Shown: positions 46,480 to 59,121 of the stretch, piece by piece
Position numbering within the stretch: the stretch's first letter is position 1
Layout: each line of letters begins with the position of its first letter
NCBI GenBank assembly: GCA_032191485.1
Contig: JAVDOI010000004.1
Span: 19,518,943 to 19,582,942 of the forward strand
Length of the DNA: 64,000 nucleotides
Source of the DNA: Leptoclinus maculatus
Taxonomy: Eukaryota; Chordata; Actinopteri; Perciformes; Stichaeidae
Direction: 5' to 3'
Program-made: the position numbers and the translations under genes
Notes under the pieces: model-generated
Told to the model about the DNA's origin: nothing
Seen by the model: the letters and a program-made list of their open reading frames with translations, nothing else
The model's database searches: none

Positions 46480-46830
46480 TGCAATAGCTGTTTCATGCCA
46501 GAATAGTTTTAGGGCGCCAGCGGCTGAATTGGTTTTAAAGTTGATGCATTTAGAAACACACTGATGAAAACATAATCAAAAACAGCGGGCTAACTCGGCA
46601 TGCCAGTGAGGCGACATATACATTTAGAAAAGAGCAGATAAGAGGGAAAAAAGGAGGCCAGGAGGGCAAGTTGCAGACAAATAATCGTCACATTTTTGAG
46701 GGACACTGAATAATTTAGGCCAGACGGCCCAATTATATAGCACTTGTAATAAAAGACCCAGGGCTTACAGGTCAAGAATGGTCTACTGTGATTTTCCTGT
46801 TATGGTGTTGGAGGAAGTGAGCCAAAGACT
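46480..46830. promoter_or_regulatory. Candidate conserved regulatory block
   Basis: Unique mixed sequence holding ACATAATCAAAAACAG near 46569, GACAAATAATCGTCACA near 46676 and GCCCAATTATATAGCAC near 46727. It begins directly after the G-rich tract. The run of TAAT-type cores in non-repetitive sequence is enhancer-like; conservation untested. Confidence 0.33.
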
Positions 46831-49040
46831 CGTCTGGCTCTGGACCGTCTCAATCTAAGCCTCCAGGGCAGGTGTTTTATAGGTAGTGTGCGTTTGGTGT
46901 GTGCATGTGTGTCCAACAGTGTGCAGGGTTTTCTTGCACTCTTAGAGTGAGAAAATGAAAGATAGGTTATTCATCGTCCAGGGCTTAAACATTTCTTATT
47001 CACAAACACACACACACACATTATTTGCAGTTACAGTTTTTACAGTTCAAACCAGTTGTTTATGCTGGCAGAATAAACATCTCAGCCCAAAACAGAAGAC
47101 TTCACATTTTAAAACAATGAGGGAAAGTGTTATTACCCTTCTGGTATCAAGCAGAGACGCAGGACATACTGCAATGTCTTTCAAGATGTGACAAGAAAAA
47201 GCGAAGCTTCTTTTTCCCAGAATTACAGAACAGACTTCAACTCGAGTACTCTTTCTGTTACTGGAATGTGTATACAGCCATTTGAACCCTGCTCAAAATA
47301 ACCCTGCTGTGTGCAAAGATTATTTACTCCTTTTAAATATAGCCGGAGACCTCAATTAAGTCTGCTCGCCACCTTTCTGTTGGGGGCTAAATGGATTGAC
47401 TTCTTCCAACGAATTGCTTCTCCCGCAGTGCGCTTGGAGGACAGTCATTGTGAATAGTTGTAAGCTTACCCCTTTCCCCGGTGTTTCTGGGAAAGCAACA
47501 AGCAAACCACATTCTTCTTTTTGGAATAGATTTGTTTTAGAGCTTTCATCTCAAGCCCAGCTTGGCGTGATAGCCACTTCTTTTAAAATTTGCCCACGTG
47601 AGGAAAAAGCTAAATCAGACACTTTTTTCCTTCATTTTTTTAAAACAAATAACTGACTCATCACGCCTTATTTACGTCATTACAGGCAAATAATGACTTC
47701 GTTTGTCGAAGCATATCCACACACTAACAACATATGCCATTTATGAGGGCATGAATACATATAATTGAGCTCACATTTCAGATTCTCTCTGTGCCAAGCC
47801 TGCGAACCACTGCTACACTGTTGTTTTAGCGGCTGTTACAGTCAAATCCAAAGACTGCAGCAAAAGTATTCTTTTCTCCAACAAAGTCAACTATTCCCTT
47901 TGCAGCACAGCTTTAGATAAATTATTTCTGGCACTTTATAGAGCAAACATGCAACTATTACACAGTATGTAGCTCATTTCAAAGTCTGCATGAGTCTGAA
48001 AATGAAATGGCATAGCTCACAAGCTCAGGGAATCAGGACCACATATTAAACATGCTGCGAAAACTCCAGTCAGTATAGAGAAAGGAGTGACATTCTTATA
48101 TGGACTAGTGGTGGAGTAGTGTGATTCAAAACATCATTTCAATCTGAACCCTACTTTTGGATAACAACCAATCAATACCAGTTAATTCTGAGCAAAAGCT
48201 GGTTAATTATCATCGTTCATTATAGAGATACGTATGCATTGCTCTCTGGGCTGCTAGATTTTTCAAATTAAGTCCGAATGCGCCAAGTATGCTGTATCCC
48301 CTTCAAACGCCTCTAAAGCACATCTTTTTTCGACACAGTGATGCTAATGGAAAAGCAGCCTTAATGATATTTTGCAGTCAGTTTGTGATGTCATCTCACA
48401 TTGTTTATTGTAACCTCTTACATCAAAGCAACCACAAACTAGAGGCATAGTCATCTTGGCATCAACACTAGTTACATCTTGGAAATGTGGTTTAATCATT
48501 AAAATAGCCAAAAGAAATGTTTCCCTGAAGTACACAGAAAATCCTTAAATACTGTAAATATAGGCATTTCTGCAGACCTAATTTTTTCGAACAAACCACT
48601 GAGTAGTCAAATGTTTAATAAATGGACTTAGAAATATCCTTAACATGATCCAGGCCAGAAATAACCAGAGCTCTGCTTTAAATTAATACAAAGTGGTGAA
48701 TTTATGTCATATAATGTCATACAGTTAATCAAGATTTTTACAATCGGAGCTCAAAAATCAGTGGAACTCTAGTTTAACATTATCTTTGGCCAAAACCAGA
48801 GAAATACAGAGCATCTCTCTGCCACTTTATATTTTTCATATCGATTGGCTTCATTCTCCCTCTCCCTCTCCTTCCACATCTACAATTCTGATTCCACCTC
48901 TGTGCAGTCAAGTGTGTCTATTCCAATAGCTGACAGGCCCACTGGACGTGCACAGGTAACCCCTCCGAGCTGCAGAGAGTGACGGATGGCCAACATACCA
49001 CACTGGTCGGGCTCTGCTCATGTTTAATTCTGAATGCAAC
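46831..49040. other. Unique AT-rich sequence with a short (CA)n
   Basis: (CA)n at 47001-47020. The interval 47340-47480 is somewhat G+C-richer and includes CCTCAATTAAGTCTGC. No recognised repeats or exons. Confidence 0.42.
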
Positions 49041-49339
49041 CTTTTTTTTTTTTTTCAGTCATCCAGCTTCTCAGCTCAGGTCCCAGTCTGCAGCACCCAG
49101 GGGGGGCTGGAGAGGGGCTGTGGTTCTGAGCAGGGGCCCTCACTGTCCATCACCTTCAACATTTGCCTCAGCGGAACATTCAATTTATTTTATAGCACCA
49201 CTCCAGTTGATAGCACTGACCTCCCAGATCCCTTTGAGAGTAATGAGATGGCTACGTTGATGTCAGTCTCAGTGTTGACTGGAAAGACTAACCACCCAGT
49301 GGGGTTCTTCAGGAGAGGGGCCTTGCAATAAAAAAAAAA
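49041..49339. other. Splice-acceptor-like site followed by an open segment
   Basis: A T-run of about a dozen bases ends in TTTCAG near 49058. The plus frame then stays open to 49331 (SSSFSAQVPVCSTQGGLERG and onward). The following donor-like sequences are poor. The segment contains a G-run and reads as low-information residues. Probably not an exon. Confidence 0.15.
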
Positions 49340-49500
49340 CAGGGAGTAGGGAGGAAAGGGGATTAATTTCACTGGAGTCGTGTTCTGATTACAAAGGAGG
49401 CTCTTCTCAACCCCGCTGTGTCCGATTTTTAGCACTGTCCCTTCACTGATGGGCATGTGTGATTGGTTTGTCACGGGTGGGATTCATCATGAAATCTAAA
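49340..49500. promoter_or_regulatory. Candidate conserved regulatory block
   Basis: It includes GGGGATTAATTTCACTGG near 49358 (TAAT/Otx-type core) and a CTGATTACAAAG phrase. Non-repetitive; function inferred only. Confidence 0.22.
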
Positions 49501-51180
49501 TACAAGGAAGGGGTTGCAAAGAGACAGTGAGGGTTTCGCATGATGCTCCAGAAATGACTCAAAAATGCCACAGCAGAGAGCAGAACTATCAGGAAAGAGG
49601 TCACATTTCAATTTGAAGAGTGCCATGCTGTGGCCAGAACAAGGAAATACATCTTGACTTTGAGCTGCTTCTTAGAAAGCACCCTTTGTCTGTGGGGGTT
49701 TAACAGTGATCAGCATACATTATCATCCAGTGACCCCAACAGGCTACAGTTCCTGTGCCAAAACTGTTAAAACCACATTAAAACCTCCAAGTCTGGCTGT
49801 CACATCTGCAATACGGTATCATTCCTGTCTCCAGTGCCCATGGTCTTCATTATGACTGTCCATCATGGAACCAATGAGAGATTTGATCAAAGAAATGATT
49901 GTCACGATTTGAAGAGGCACAATATTCTCTCTCAAAGAGTTTAACGGCAGATTCTAGCATCTTTTAAAAGAAGAAAATGTGGTGGTTGGAGACATTGGTG
50001 GACAAAATGAACTCTTGCACATCTGCTTTCTCAGGAACAAAATGCAGGAAGTTATATTATTACAAAAGGATACATAACGTGTTCAATTTAAAATCTCCGC
50101 TTCTTTTTAATTCCACCAGCAAGGCCCAGACAACAGATGTAAGAGTAATCACGATGAATCAGCTTGACGCTAATTTTGTATTTCGTATTTCCACTCCAGA
50201 TGTGGCATAAAAGACCCAGTCAGACACCAGTAGTGTTGTTTCAGAAGCTTTTCCACTTTTCAAAATCAGAAGAGTAGGAAAAGTACAATATTTTTGTAAA
50301 TTGAATCATAAATTCAACATTCATATGTTTCAAGCCTTAAGCATACATCTCTCATGATGACATGTGTCTGATATTATCAGTTGTGTCACTTTGTAATACA
50401 GATAGCTGCCCACCATTAGCTTGATAGTCATCGTCTTGTGTTACTTTTATTTTGGCAGAAGGCCTCATGTGGCACATCAACACTTAGGTTAAAAGGATTT
50501 CTTAACTGGACTGGCTCAGTATCGTCTCTTTCTACTGAATCCAGAGGCATGGTACACCCCAGAGAGACCAGTCTATTAGAGGCCGACCAATTATGGCATT
50601 TGTTATGAATTAATAGAGAAAACATTCTTTATCTTTAATACTACCAGGTTGTTTTCTTTTGTTTCTGACGGCACTTAGTTAGACAACTCGGCTGTCTCCT
50701 GTGTGGGAATCAGGCCAATACAATCACCTGAACATCGACCCATCGCTGAGGTCATATATTGAAAATAAATAAAACAAAGTTCCTCACAATTATACACACC
50801 CTTGAGAGGAAACTTTAAAATGATAAATATGAGACTTGTATTAGTTAGAAATGGTTAAATGATGGTGAAGTACCATTTAATTACCTGTCCTACATACACA
50901 CACACGCCTATCACCGCAGAAAGATATAAACTCAGTCTTTTAATATGTTGAGATACATGTAACTGATCTCTCCCTCTCTTTCCACTCCTCTTTCACTCGC
51001 ACACACCCACAGCTACATTCCTTCCCGTCCCACTGATTAACTCAAACATTAATCAGACCTTCGTGTGATTGCTATAAACAGAAAAGGTAGTACATGTGGC
51101 CTTGGTGTCAACGTCTTTCCCCCGTGTTTATGTGTAAGATGCCCGTGCGTCTATCTACACCACCTGCTAATTAGCATCTC
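49501..51180. other. Unique non-coding sequence
   Basis: No gene recognised. A CTGCTAATTAGCATC palindromic phrase (GCTAATTAGC) lies at about 51164-51178 at the right edge, a possible homeodomain dimer site. Confidence 0.4.
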
Positions 51181-51445
51181 ACCAGGAGGAGGGCGAGGAA
51201 GGGAAAGTTTGGAGGCAGCAAGAGAAGAAGTGGTTCGTGTGAGAGATACTTGGAACCTGAAAGAGAGGAAGTGAAATAGGAAACTGGAGAGAGGAAATTA
51301 AGGCAGTGACTGAGAAAGTAAAAGAGTTTTGCAAAAAGGAAGTGGCTGGGAGAGTGGAAGATGGGGAGGAAGAGAAATTTGGCAGAGCCGGGAGTCCTTG
51401 AAAATGAGAAAGTGAGAGTATGACAGCCGGGGAGGGTGAGGACAG
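51181..51445. repeat. Purine-rich low-complexity tract
   Basis: Strongly strand-asymmetric AG-rich sequence with loosely repeated GAGGAAGTG and GAGAGTGGAAG phrases. It creates the Ser/Leu/Pro-rich 133-codon minus frame (51179-51580), which is therefore not credible as a gene. Confidence 0.7.
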
Positions 51446-51949
51446 CTGTGTCTTTTTGATGGCACACGCTAACACTTGGGTCCTGTCTATCTTGAATAGG
51501 ATACCTTGCATTTTTCTCCTGTGAATTTCCAAATAACTTTCCCTCTTCGACAGCCTCTGGTGAGAAAGGTAGCCTTCCACAGGGTTAGGATAAGAGAGTG
51601 ACAGTTGGGGTGTTTTTTTTGGAAGAAAGGAAAAAAATTAAATGACAAACTCAGTTGGGCTGTTGAATCTCAATGATTCTCTTTGGCTCTCTCAAACGTT
51701 ACTTCTTGACAGCAATGAGTCCCAGGCAGTCCTTCAGCCTTACTGCACAGGAATGCAGAGCAGAAGGACTGATGCAGTCATAAATAGCTCATCCTCTCCT
51801 ACACTTGTGGCAATTAAACACCATTTGGAGTCTTTCAAGTCGACGCACAAGAGCCAGCAGAATAATCTTCTTTTATCAACGTGATACTGTTTGGGTTCAA
51901 AGTCCCCCCTCACAGTTTCCACAGATGTAGCCCCGGCAGCATTTGTCCT
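51446..51949. other. Unique non-coding sequence
   Basis: Nothing recognised. Confidence 0.4.
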
Positions 51950-52065
51950 GATTTTCTGCAGCACGGGCCAGAGCCCGCATGATAGGGATCATGCTCATTG
52001 AGACGATTTAATGCTATTTCTCGGGAATTTTTCTCCTCAGATTGATCCCTTTGAACTGGTTAAAT
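51950..52065. promoter_or_regulatory. Candidate conserved regulatory block
   Basis: Mixed non-repetitive sequence with GATTTAATGC near 52004 and GGTTAAATTAGCACGG near 52058. It follows a pyrimidine tract ending in CAG at about 51961 but no open frame of interest continues. Confidence 0.22.
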
Positions 52066-52439
52066 TAGCACGGAAACACTATTTTCCACTCCATTCCCCA
52101 AAATAAATGAATAAATACATACAACTTGCCCCGTCTGTGGATGATAAAAGCGCCATATGGAGGTCTGGAAAGATGTCTCAGGGAGAGAAACATCCAAATA
52201 AGGACTTAGTGTAATGAAGCAAAGGGAAAATCAGGGTTTCCATTATTCATGATTTGATGACTGATAAACACTAAGCACCATCAACAGCACTTGTGTTGTT
52301 TTCCTTTTAACATATATTATAATCTTATTTTTCAACAAGAAGAACAAACATTGGGGTGTGTGCCTTGTCTTTTCACACCCAGTAATTCCCTGTAACCGAG
52401 GTGGTCTGGGCGTCTTAACAAAATGTCTGCTGGACCGCC

Positions 52440-52700
52440 GCAAGGGCTCTGATTTACGTAGATATGCTAATATTATTCCCCACCTTCCAGGCTTCTCCTG
52501 TGCTGCCCACTCTTATTATTAGATTAGTTCCTTTCTATTCCCTAAAAACACATTTGAAGACGGCATCTGGAAGCCATAGCTGTGGCTACCAAGAGCTTTA
52601 AAAACCAGGGCGGGGACTGCAGCAGGGATATTGTCCCGTAGGGGCATTTACGTGGCTTGTAGCGCAGGAAGCTGCCACTGTGGGCAAACTTTTGGAAAAA
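52440..52700. promoter_or_regulatory. Candidate conserved regulatory block
   Basis: It has AGATATGCTAATATTATTCC near 52461 (ATGCTAAT resembles a POU octamer), a TTATTATTAGATTAG stretch near 52511, and then a G+C-richer part with ACCAGGGCGGGGACTGC. Unique sequence. Confidence 0.3.
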
Positions 52701-54771
52701 GCTTGGCAGAGTTCACCAGATGTGTTCCAATTTGAACATTTTACATATTCTTGTCTTTTTGATTAATTCTTTACCTACCTGATAAAGAAAGCAATAGTAA
52801 GTAAGTATTAGTTATGTTATCAGACTGTTTTCGTGTGACCTTGCCTTGTGCACTTTTCAAAATGATTGCTTTCGATTTAATTGTAATAGACACTTTACCT
52901 TGGATGTGCTGGTTACATGAGCTTTATCCCTTTTTCCCGTTCTATTATTCAGGTCCTTGTTACTGTTGTGAATCTCTTTGTCAACTTGTGTAAAAAAAAA
53001 CTCAACATCTTAAGGCTTTTGATCTTTGGAGCAAAATATCGGAGCTCCTTTTCCTTTTCCTGTGGTCCAACTGTCCTTGCTAACGTTGGTTTGGAAAGCA
53101 GCCAGTGTGTGAGCAGCAAGAGATAAATACGTGTCTTACACATACTTTCCCTAAACGAGCTCTTAAAGCCACAGTGTAAACACACCGTGATCTCCGTCCC
53201 ATGAGTTATGCTAATTACAGATAAGGCTGGAGTGGCTCATAGTTAATACCAGGTGGATAAGATGGTTTTATTGGTCCTCACACAACTTGAATAGCAGTTG
53301 AGTAGGCAAAGATGACTAAAGAGCACTGACGTTGGCCAAAATGTATTAGGGGAAGAGTGGAAACAAACATGTACAACATAATGCCATGCAGTTTATTAAG
53401 TAGAGTACTGGATAATGTAATAATATTTGAGCTGTTTATTTGCTCAGCTTTGCTTTAATAAACTTAACTGTCATTAGTTCCTGAACCGATGCAAGTGCGA
53501 GAACACGGCAGTAATGAGGCTGAGAGGAGGAAAGCCAAGACGTGAAGTTTTCAGGCCTTTAAAGTTGGAAAGGAACTTGAGTGCAGACTGTAAGAAAACT
53601 GCTCCACCTCGATCAAATTGGTGAGATAAGCAAGGCAAATTAATACTTAAGGGAGCAGAGCTTAATACACTACAACCGTGAACAAGTCGATTTCCCGTAC
53701 ACATCAGTCACTCCAGTATTTTGCTCACTAATGGAGCGTTTTCAATGATTGCAGAAAAAAAAAGAGCTGAGTTTAGCTCATAGCGTGTCAGATTACACAC
53801 ACCCTCCTTTTCTTTCGCCTCAAAACCGACTGCATCAAAGATGTCTGAGACTAAGTGCCAGAAAAAGCGCCTCTACAATGTGCATTGTAGGCAAGGTCTG
53901 TTCAGAATTTGCAACTAGAACAAAGAGGATCGATCCATAAGATGGTGAATGTTAGCAGGCTGAATTGCCCAACAGTCACTCAAATGTACATTTCTTTTGA
54001 TCAGCCGTAAACATGTCCTGCACATTGAAATCCTATCCCTTGAAACATGTTACTTACAGATTACAGCAAAGGCAGGAAACCATTGCTGACTAATTAGAGT
54101 CTGCGTGGTTTTTATACCTCAGCCATGTCTGTAAATGCTCTATATGTATAGTGTGTATCTGTTCAAATAAAAAAAAGAAGCAAAAGTCAAAGTCAGTGAC
54201 TGAACAGTTTGGAATGATAATGCAGAAAATGCCATCAATGGCATCATTTTGAAAATCACCCATGAAGCTCTTTTGGGATCATAGCATCTGGCTAATTTGC
54301 AACACCTCGACATATGGCTGACATCGATTTGATCCTCACAAAGCCACTGGGTCATCACATATGTGTCGGGGGGGAACGTTATCATCCTGGAAGATGCAGC
54401 TCACTACAGGAATGAAATTCACAGACATGAACACGTGTACAGAGAACTCCAGCTCTTCTTTCCACCTTGTTTGTGTCTTTGTAGTATCGCCAAAATCCTG
54501 CCGTCAACTCCAGGTTATCCGCTCAAAGCGATCTCTCATTGAAAATTCCTGTTATTGGTCTTTGTGCAAAAAGTGAAAACATGGAGTTGAAAGCTTCGTA
54601 AAGGTGAACACTTTCGTAAAGGTTTTTCTTAACGAAGCTGAACAGCTGCTATTTTGTTAGCATAAAAAAATATGATACAAACTTACCAGCTCTGGGACAC
54701 ATCCACGCTGGCTTCTAATGTCATTTTTTCCAACTTTATAATATGCCCATTGGCCTTTTAAAGAGCGTCAC
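52701..54771. other. Unique sequence with a small TAAT block
   Basis: The interval 53180-53290 contains GAGTTATGCTAATTACAG and is a weak regulatory candidate. Nothing else recognised. Confidence 0.4.
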
Positions 54772-55210
54772 TTAACCCTTACATACTGTTAGGGTCAAAT
54801 TTGACCCGTTTTGACATTTGACAGCAGTAAAAATACCCTAAACGTCATTCTTTTAGCCTGAAATGTTATGACTTTTCCTAAAGTGACCCAAAATACACAA
54901 ATATGAAAATATTTTAAAATGTTATACTTTTGTACAGGTGCTACAAGTTTTTGTACACTGAGGCTGTTTCGGGTCAAATTTGACCAGTATCTATTGAGAT
55001 GGATTTTAGATCTACCAGTGTGGGTCAAATCAAGGAAGATTGTGATTTTAGGGAATCTTGAAACTGTGAAACTGTACAGGCCATGTTTGTGTGTATTTTT
55101 TATGGGACAGTGGTGACAGAGTTCAAGGGGGACCTCGACACTGTCATGAGAACTGTCTGTGTTCCAACAACATTTGCCCAGGTTCCCGCAGAGACAGACA
55201 ATTAATTAAC
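54772..55210. mobile_element. piggyBac-like element remnant
   Basis: TTAA at 54772-54775 is followed by CCCTTACATACTGTTA and the perfect 16-bp palindrome GGGTCAAATTTGACCC (54792-54807). A second GGGTCAAATTTGACC lies at 54971-54985 and a third partial copy near 55022. TTAA target sites, CCY ends and this palindrome are typical of fish piggyBac-like MITEs. The right end is unclear: tandem TTAATTAA at 55202-55209 could be its edge, but no matching terminal repeat is there. No transposase frame. Confidence 0.6.
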
Positions 55211-56009
55211 CAATAACTGTTATTGCATCATTTCTACCACCAATAATACTACTGGTAATCAGTGGGGGAACAACCGGGTCAGCTGTTGCAGGCCCTGGGT
55301 CAAGGGGTGCCCAAAAGAGACAGTATTGCAAATGAGAGTTAATGAAATATCAACAAGCTTTGACACTTGCGGTCATAAGTGGAGCGACCGCTAGAAGTGA
55401 TAAGTTACCTGGTGTCCAGGAAACGTAACAGCCACATTATTAATGGTGAAAACAAAAGAAAATGTACAAAAATGACAATTCTCACTCCACCATGTTGTGA
55501 ACAGACACAATTAAGATGATCTTGTCCTGGGCACGAGCAAAACACACAGCTGGCCTGCTGGTAATGTTATTACAACTCTCATTGTTCCTTTGTCTTGAAT
55601 TAAATGGCTTTTTTAAATGGGTTAGGGGTCTGTGGTTAACACAACCTTAAGATACCTTAACGTTTCGTTCGATGATTTACAATACGTTTCATACCCCTCT
55701 TGTATTTTATTTTCTGCAGTAATCCAAAATCCAATGAAAAAATCCCATTGGCTTTTTGTTATCCTTGCACCACTCTATTGCTTCTGTAACTGCTACTGTT
55801 AGGCCTGTGTACCGCATAACAAATTCCCTACGTCCTTTAGGCCTACATTATTGTATTTCTTTTTGAATTAATTGTCTATTTTGTTCTACAGCTTATTTGA
55901 CAAAAAGTTTACCAGAGAACCAGTTTCAGGAAGTTTGTCATGTCTTGTCAGTCATCTCTCAGCCTCCTCTTAAAAAAAAACCAACCTTTCTTTCGCCCCC
56001 TCCTTTCTC
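55211..56009. other. Unique AT-rich non-coding sequence
   Basis: Nothing recognised. Confidence 0.42.
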
Positions 56010-56180
56010 TGTTCTCCTCTGTTGTCCCATTAATTCACACTGCAAGGACGGCAAATGAATGCGTAACATGAGAAAATAAGCGTTTATTGATGTGTCGCTC
56101 CATAAAAAAAACTTTGAAGACTGGATGGGCGAATTGGTTCTGAAGGAGCGTCTTTAAAGGCTTGTTTGTTGATATTGTGT
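56010..56180. promoter_or_regulatory. Candidate conserved regulatory block
   Basis: CCCATTAATTCACACTGC near 56026, AAATGAATGCG near 56054 and AAGCGTTTATTGATGTGTCG near 56079 lie in unique sequence. It looks like conserved developmental non-coding DNA. Confidence 0.33.
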
Positions 56181-56819
56181 GCATTCTGCTTCGTTCTTAC
56201 CAGTTTGCTGAAAAACAGACACCAGAGAAGTCTTACATGAAGCTACATAAAGACAAGGCCATTATTTTTTTAAAGATGATATATACTGCTCTGGCCATGT
56301 ATGAGAGCAATGAAAGCTGTGCATGACGTGAATAGAAACAAAAGCATGCAAGTATTACTAAATATTAATTAAAATGTCTATATATTCACAATTCTCAACA
56401 ATAGCGGTAAGTAGTTGAAAATTCCAGTTTTGTTTCCTTTGATTGATTGCAGTGTTTGAAGTCAATATTGAAAGCAGGCAACATTTAATTGCACAGGTCT
56501 TCATTAAAACAAAAATAAGACTAAATACATGTTTGATACACTTGCTAGGAGGAACAATTCCCAGTGTGTTTGTGGAATTAGAAATAGCATGACAGCTAAT
56601 TATTGGCTTTCCTTTGTAATCCCCTCTTGAATAGTAATTGTGTTGTTAAAAAAAAAAAAAGGATACTGGGTTTCCTCCAATTGCATGGTTTGCATCACCG
56701 GTGTGTGCTGAGCCAAATGGACTGTGGGATTGATGGTCAGGAAATGAACACACATGCTGAAATCAACCGGCCATTCACCGCTCTCCCACGATTAAAGCTA
56801 TTCAGTTTCTCTTTTGGAG
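56181..56819. other. Unique AT-rich non-coding sequence
   Basis: An A-run lies at 56648-56660. No gene. Confidence 0.42.
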
Positions 56820-57300
56820 CGGCGCCTGACGAGTGCTGAGGACTGTCTGCCTGTGCATGTTGAGCTACTGCAGACTGTATGTATGTTTTGTGTGTTCGGT
56901 GTGTGTGTGTGTGTTACCACATACGTGCACAACTCTCCATAAGAACATGAGTGGGCTTGTTAGTGGCGTACATGGCCATACTGGCTCTGTGCGGCTGAGC
57001 AGCCCTCATACTCCACTGGGGTGCCCTTGAGTGTTAATGGTCTCCTGCTGGCTTCTGGGCATCCTGTGATTAGCTCTGCACACAGGATGATGAGGTGTGA
57101 CTGCTAATCCAGTGACACAAACAGCTGCAGCCCAGCTGATAGGCCGCGGCTGACCACCCCCTTACCACATTGTTTGGATGTGTGTATGATATTTGCATGA
57201 GGATCAGCACACTCTGCTTCTCTGCTTCCAGTACATACAGTAGCACGACTGTCCTCCTCGAAAGGCATGCGGGCATCAGATCAGAGAACACTGATATGGG
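56820..57300. promoter_or_regulatory. G+C-richer unique block with short (GT)n
   Basis: It contains (GT)n at 56899-56914. A longer mixed-composition stretch at 56940-57290 includes CAGCTGCAGCCCAGCTGATA (E-box pair, CAGCTG twice) near 57123. Possibly regulatory or an unannotated transcript. Confidence 0.25.
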
Positions 57301-58764
57301 TCATTTTTAGGCCAATTGCATTCGATGTGTTGTGTCTTCTGGTTTGGAGGACTTGTTGACAGAAGCTGACACAGACAAATCAGAAACTCGGCTTCACTGG
57401 CTGATACGGTTAAGCTGAATGTGAAAGAAATATTATGGAGTCCTGCACTTATTCCACTGATTAAAAAATGCTATTAGTTCTGGGTCATTAGCCTATCCAA
57501 TCCATCCACAGTTGTGTGCATTGCCACTGGGAACTGCCCAGTACAACCACAGCCCTTTACTTGCTCCTTCTGATAGATATTACATGTGAAACCTTGCTAA
57601 AAGGAATCCACAAACCCACTTTTCTAATTAATAAAAAAAACCTGAAGAACAAATTAGTCTGCAGGACTGAGATCTTTCACTCCCACAAAGTTTTATCTCA
57701 TTGGACATTTGCATCTACACTCTCCTTTAACAAGAGGTCTGGAGCAGTAACATGTACAGGAAAGCAGTGACAGAGCTCTGAAGTCTTGAGTTACTCGTGG
57801 TCAAGCTGTAAGGTCTCTGCAGTCCTGGGAGCCATTGTTGTTTTATTTTAGTTGGAACGGCAGCCATGGCTGGGGCTTTAATAACATTAACGCAGTCAGG
57901 ATAGCGCATCATTACAGGGTTAGAAGACCGGGAGGGTGGGGGCCTCGAACCTGCCTCAGGAAACGCAGTCTAACCTTCTGTCCACAATTTTTCACTCAAC
58001 TCTAACTGTACATTCGCTTCATCTCGATCCCTCCGTTCACATCTCTTTCTGTTCCTTCCTTTCCCGCATCTTCCCTCCTTCCTGAGTTTCCTCTTTCCCT
58101 CACCCATGAGACCTAGTGGTGATTTTTAGACAGAGCAACGGACCTCGGGTCTGTTTACAGGCAAGATCTCAGGAAGTCAACATCAGATAAGCGGATTCCT
58201 TGGATACACAAGACGAGCAGATACATTTCCAGTAAAGACGGCTCCATGAAGGATACGGTATAAACGGTATTGTCCAGGGAAGGATGTGAGTTGAGAGTTC
58301 AAGGGTAATGAATGTACGAGTATGAGTGTGGGTGTGTGTGTGCTGTTTGAAATGTAGCACCGTTAGCAAGATGACTGCATCTTTGGAAATTGTCTACATC
58401 ACCTTTCTAGCGAGAAAGCCAAAGACAAGTTGCCATTAACAAAAACGTACCTTCTTGCCTCACAGCATTCAATTTGTTTCTTTCTGTTCCAGATTTCCTA
58501 ATTGTCCCTTTACGCTCTTGATCATGAAACCAGCTTTTGGCCAAATTCTCAACTGTCCGTGGACACCAGCTCCCCTCTCCCTTCTTCTTTGTGCTGCATT
58601 GCACAAACACAATAGAATGTACTCTAAATGGATAGCAGGTGTTTCCTTACAGTGCTTGCTCTTATCCTTTCAAGCTTTACTGTAAAGACAGCGAGGGAAG
58701 AGCCTGGCAGAAACATGTGTGTTTTGTCACAGCCTGTGTTTGCTTACCAAGCTGTGTCCTTAAC
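57301..58764. other. Unique non-coding sequence
   Basis: A short interrupted GT tract at 58328-58342. A candidate block near 57855-57920 carries CTTTAATAACATTAACGC and CATCATTACAGGG. A pyrimidine tract ending in CCAG at 58489 is followed by an unrecognised open frame. Confidence 0.4.
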
Positions 58765-59121
58765 TTAAAAGAATAGTTTGACTTGTTGGGAAATACACTT
58801 AATCACTTTCTGGCGGAGAGTTCGATGAGAAGTTTGATACCACTCTCTTGTTTATACGGTAAATATGAATATATGGCCAGCAGCTGGTTAGCTTAGCTTA
58901 TTGTTGAGACTTCAGGAGGACACAGCTGTAAAAACTATTACACATTTGTCAGGCAACCAGCGGAAGTTCCAGCCCAAAAAAAATCAGGGACATGACCACC
59001 TGTAACCTGCGGCTGGCTTATGCTAGCTTCATATTTACCATACAGACTTGAGAGTGGTATCAATTATTTTATCCTACTCAACGCCACAAATTGCATTTCC
59101 CAAAATGTCTATTTCTTTGAA
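58765..59121. mobile_element. Foldback MITE with long terminal inverted repeats
   Basis: The left arm reads TTAAAAGAATAGTTTGAC, then GGGAAATACACTTAATC, GATACCACTCTC, GGTAAATATGAA and GGTTAGCTTAGC. The right arm carries the inverted counterparts (GCTTATGCTAGCTTCATATTTACC, GAGAGTGGTATC, CATTTCCCAAAATG), ending TTTCTTTGAA. Arms are about 110-130 bp. This matches the very common percomorph repeat recognisable by its 'gagagtggtatcgat...ttagcttagc' core. Non-coding, 357 bp, moderately diverged. Confidence 0.85.

Noticed and set aside
49041..49331. T-run plus CAG acceptor with an open downstream frame
   Set aside because: No good donor, low-information residues and a G-run inside; kept only as a low-confidence note.
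51179..51580. 133-codon minus-strand frame
   Set aside because: Explained by the purine-rich tract on the plus strand.
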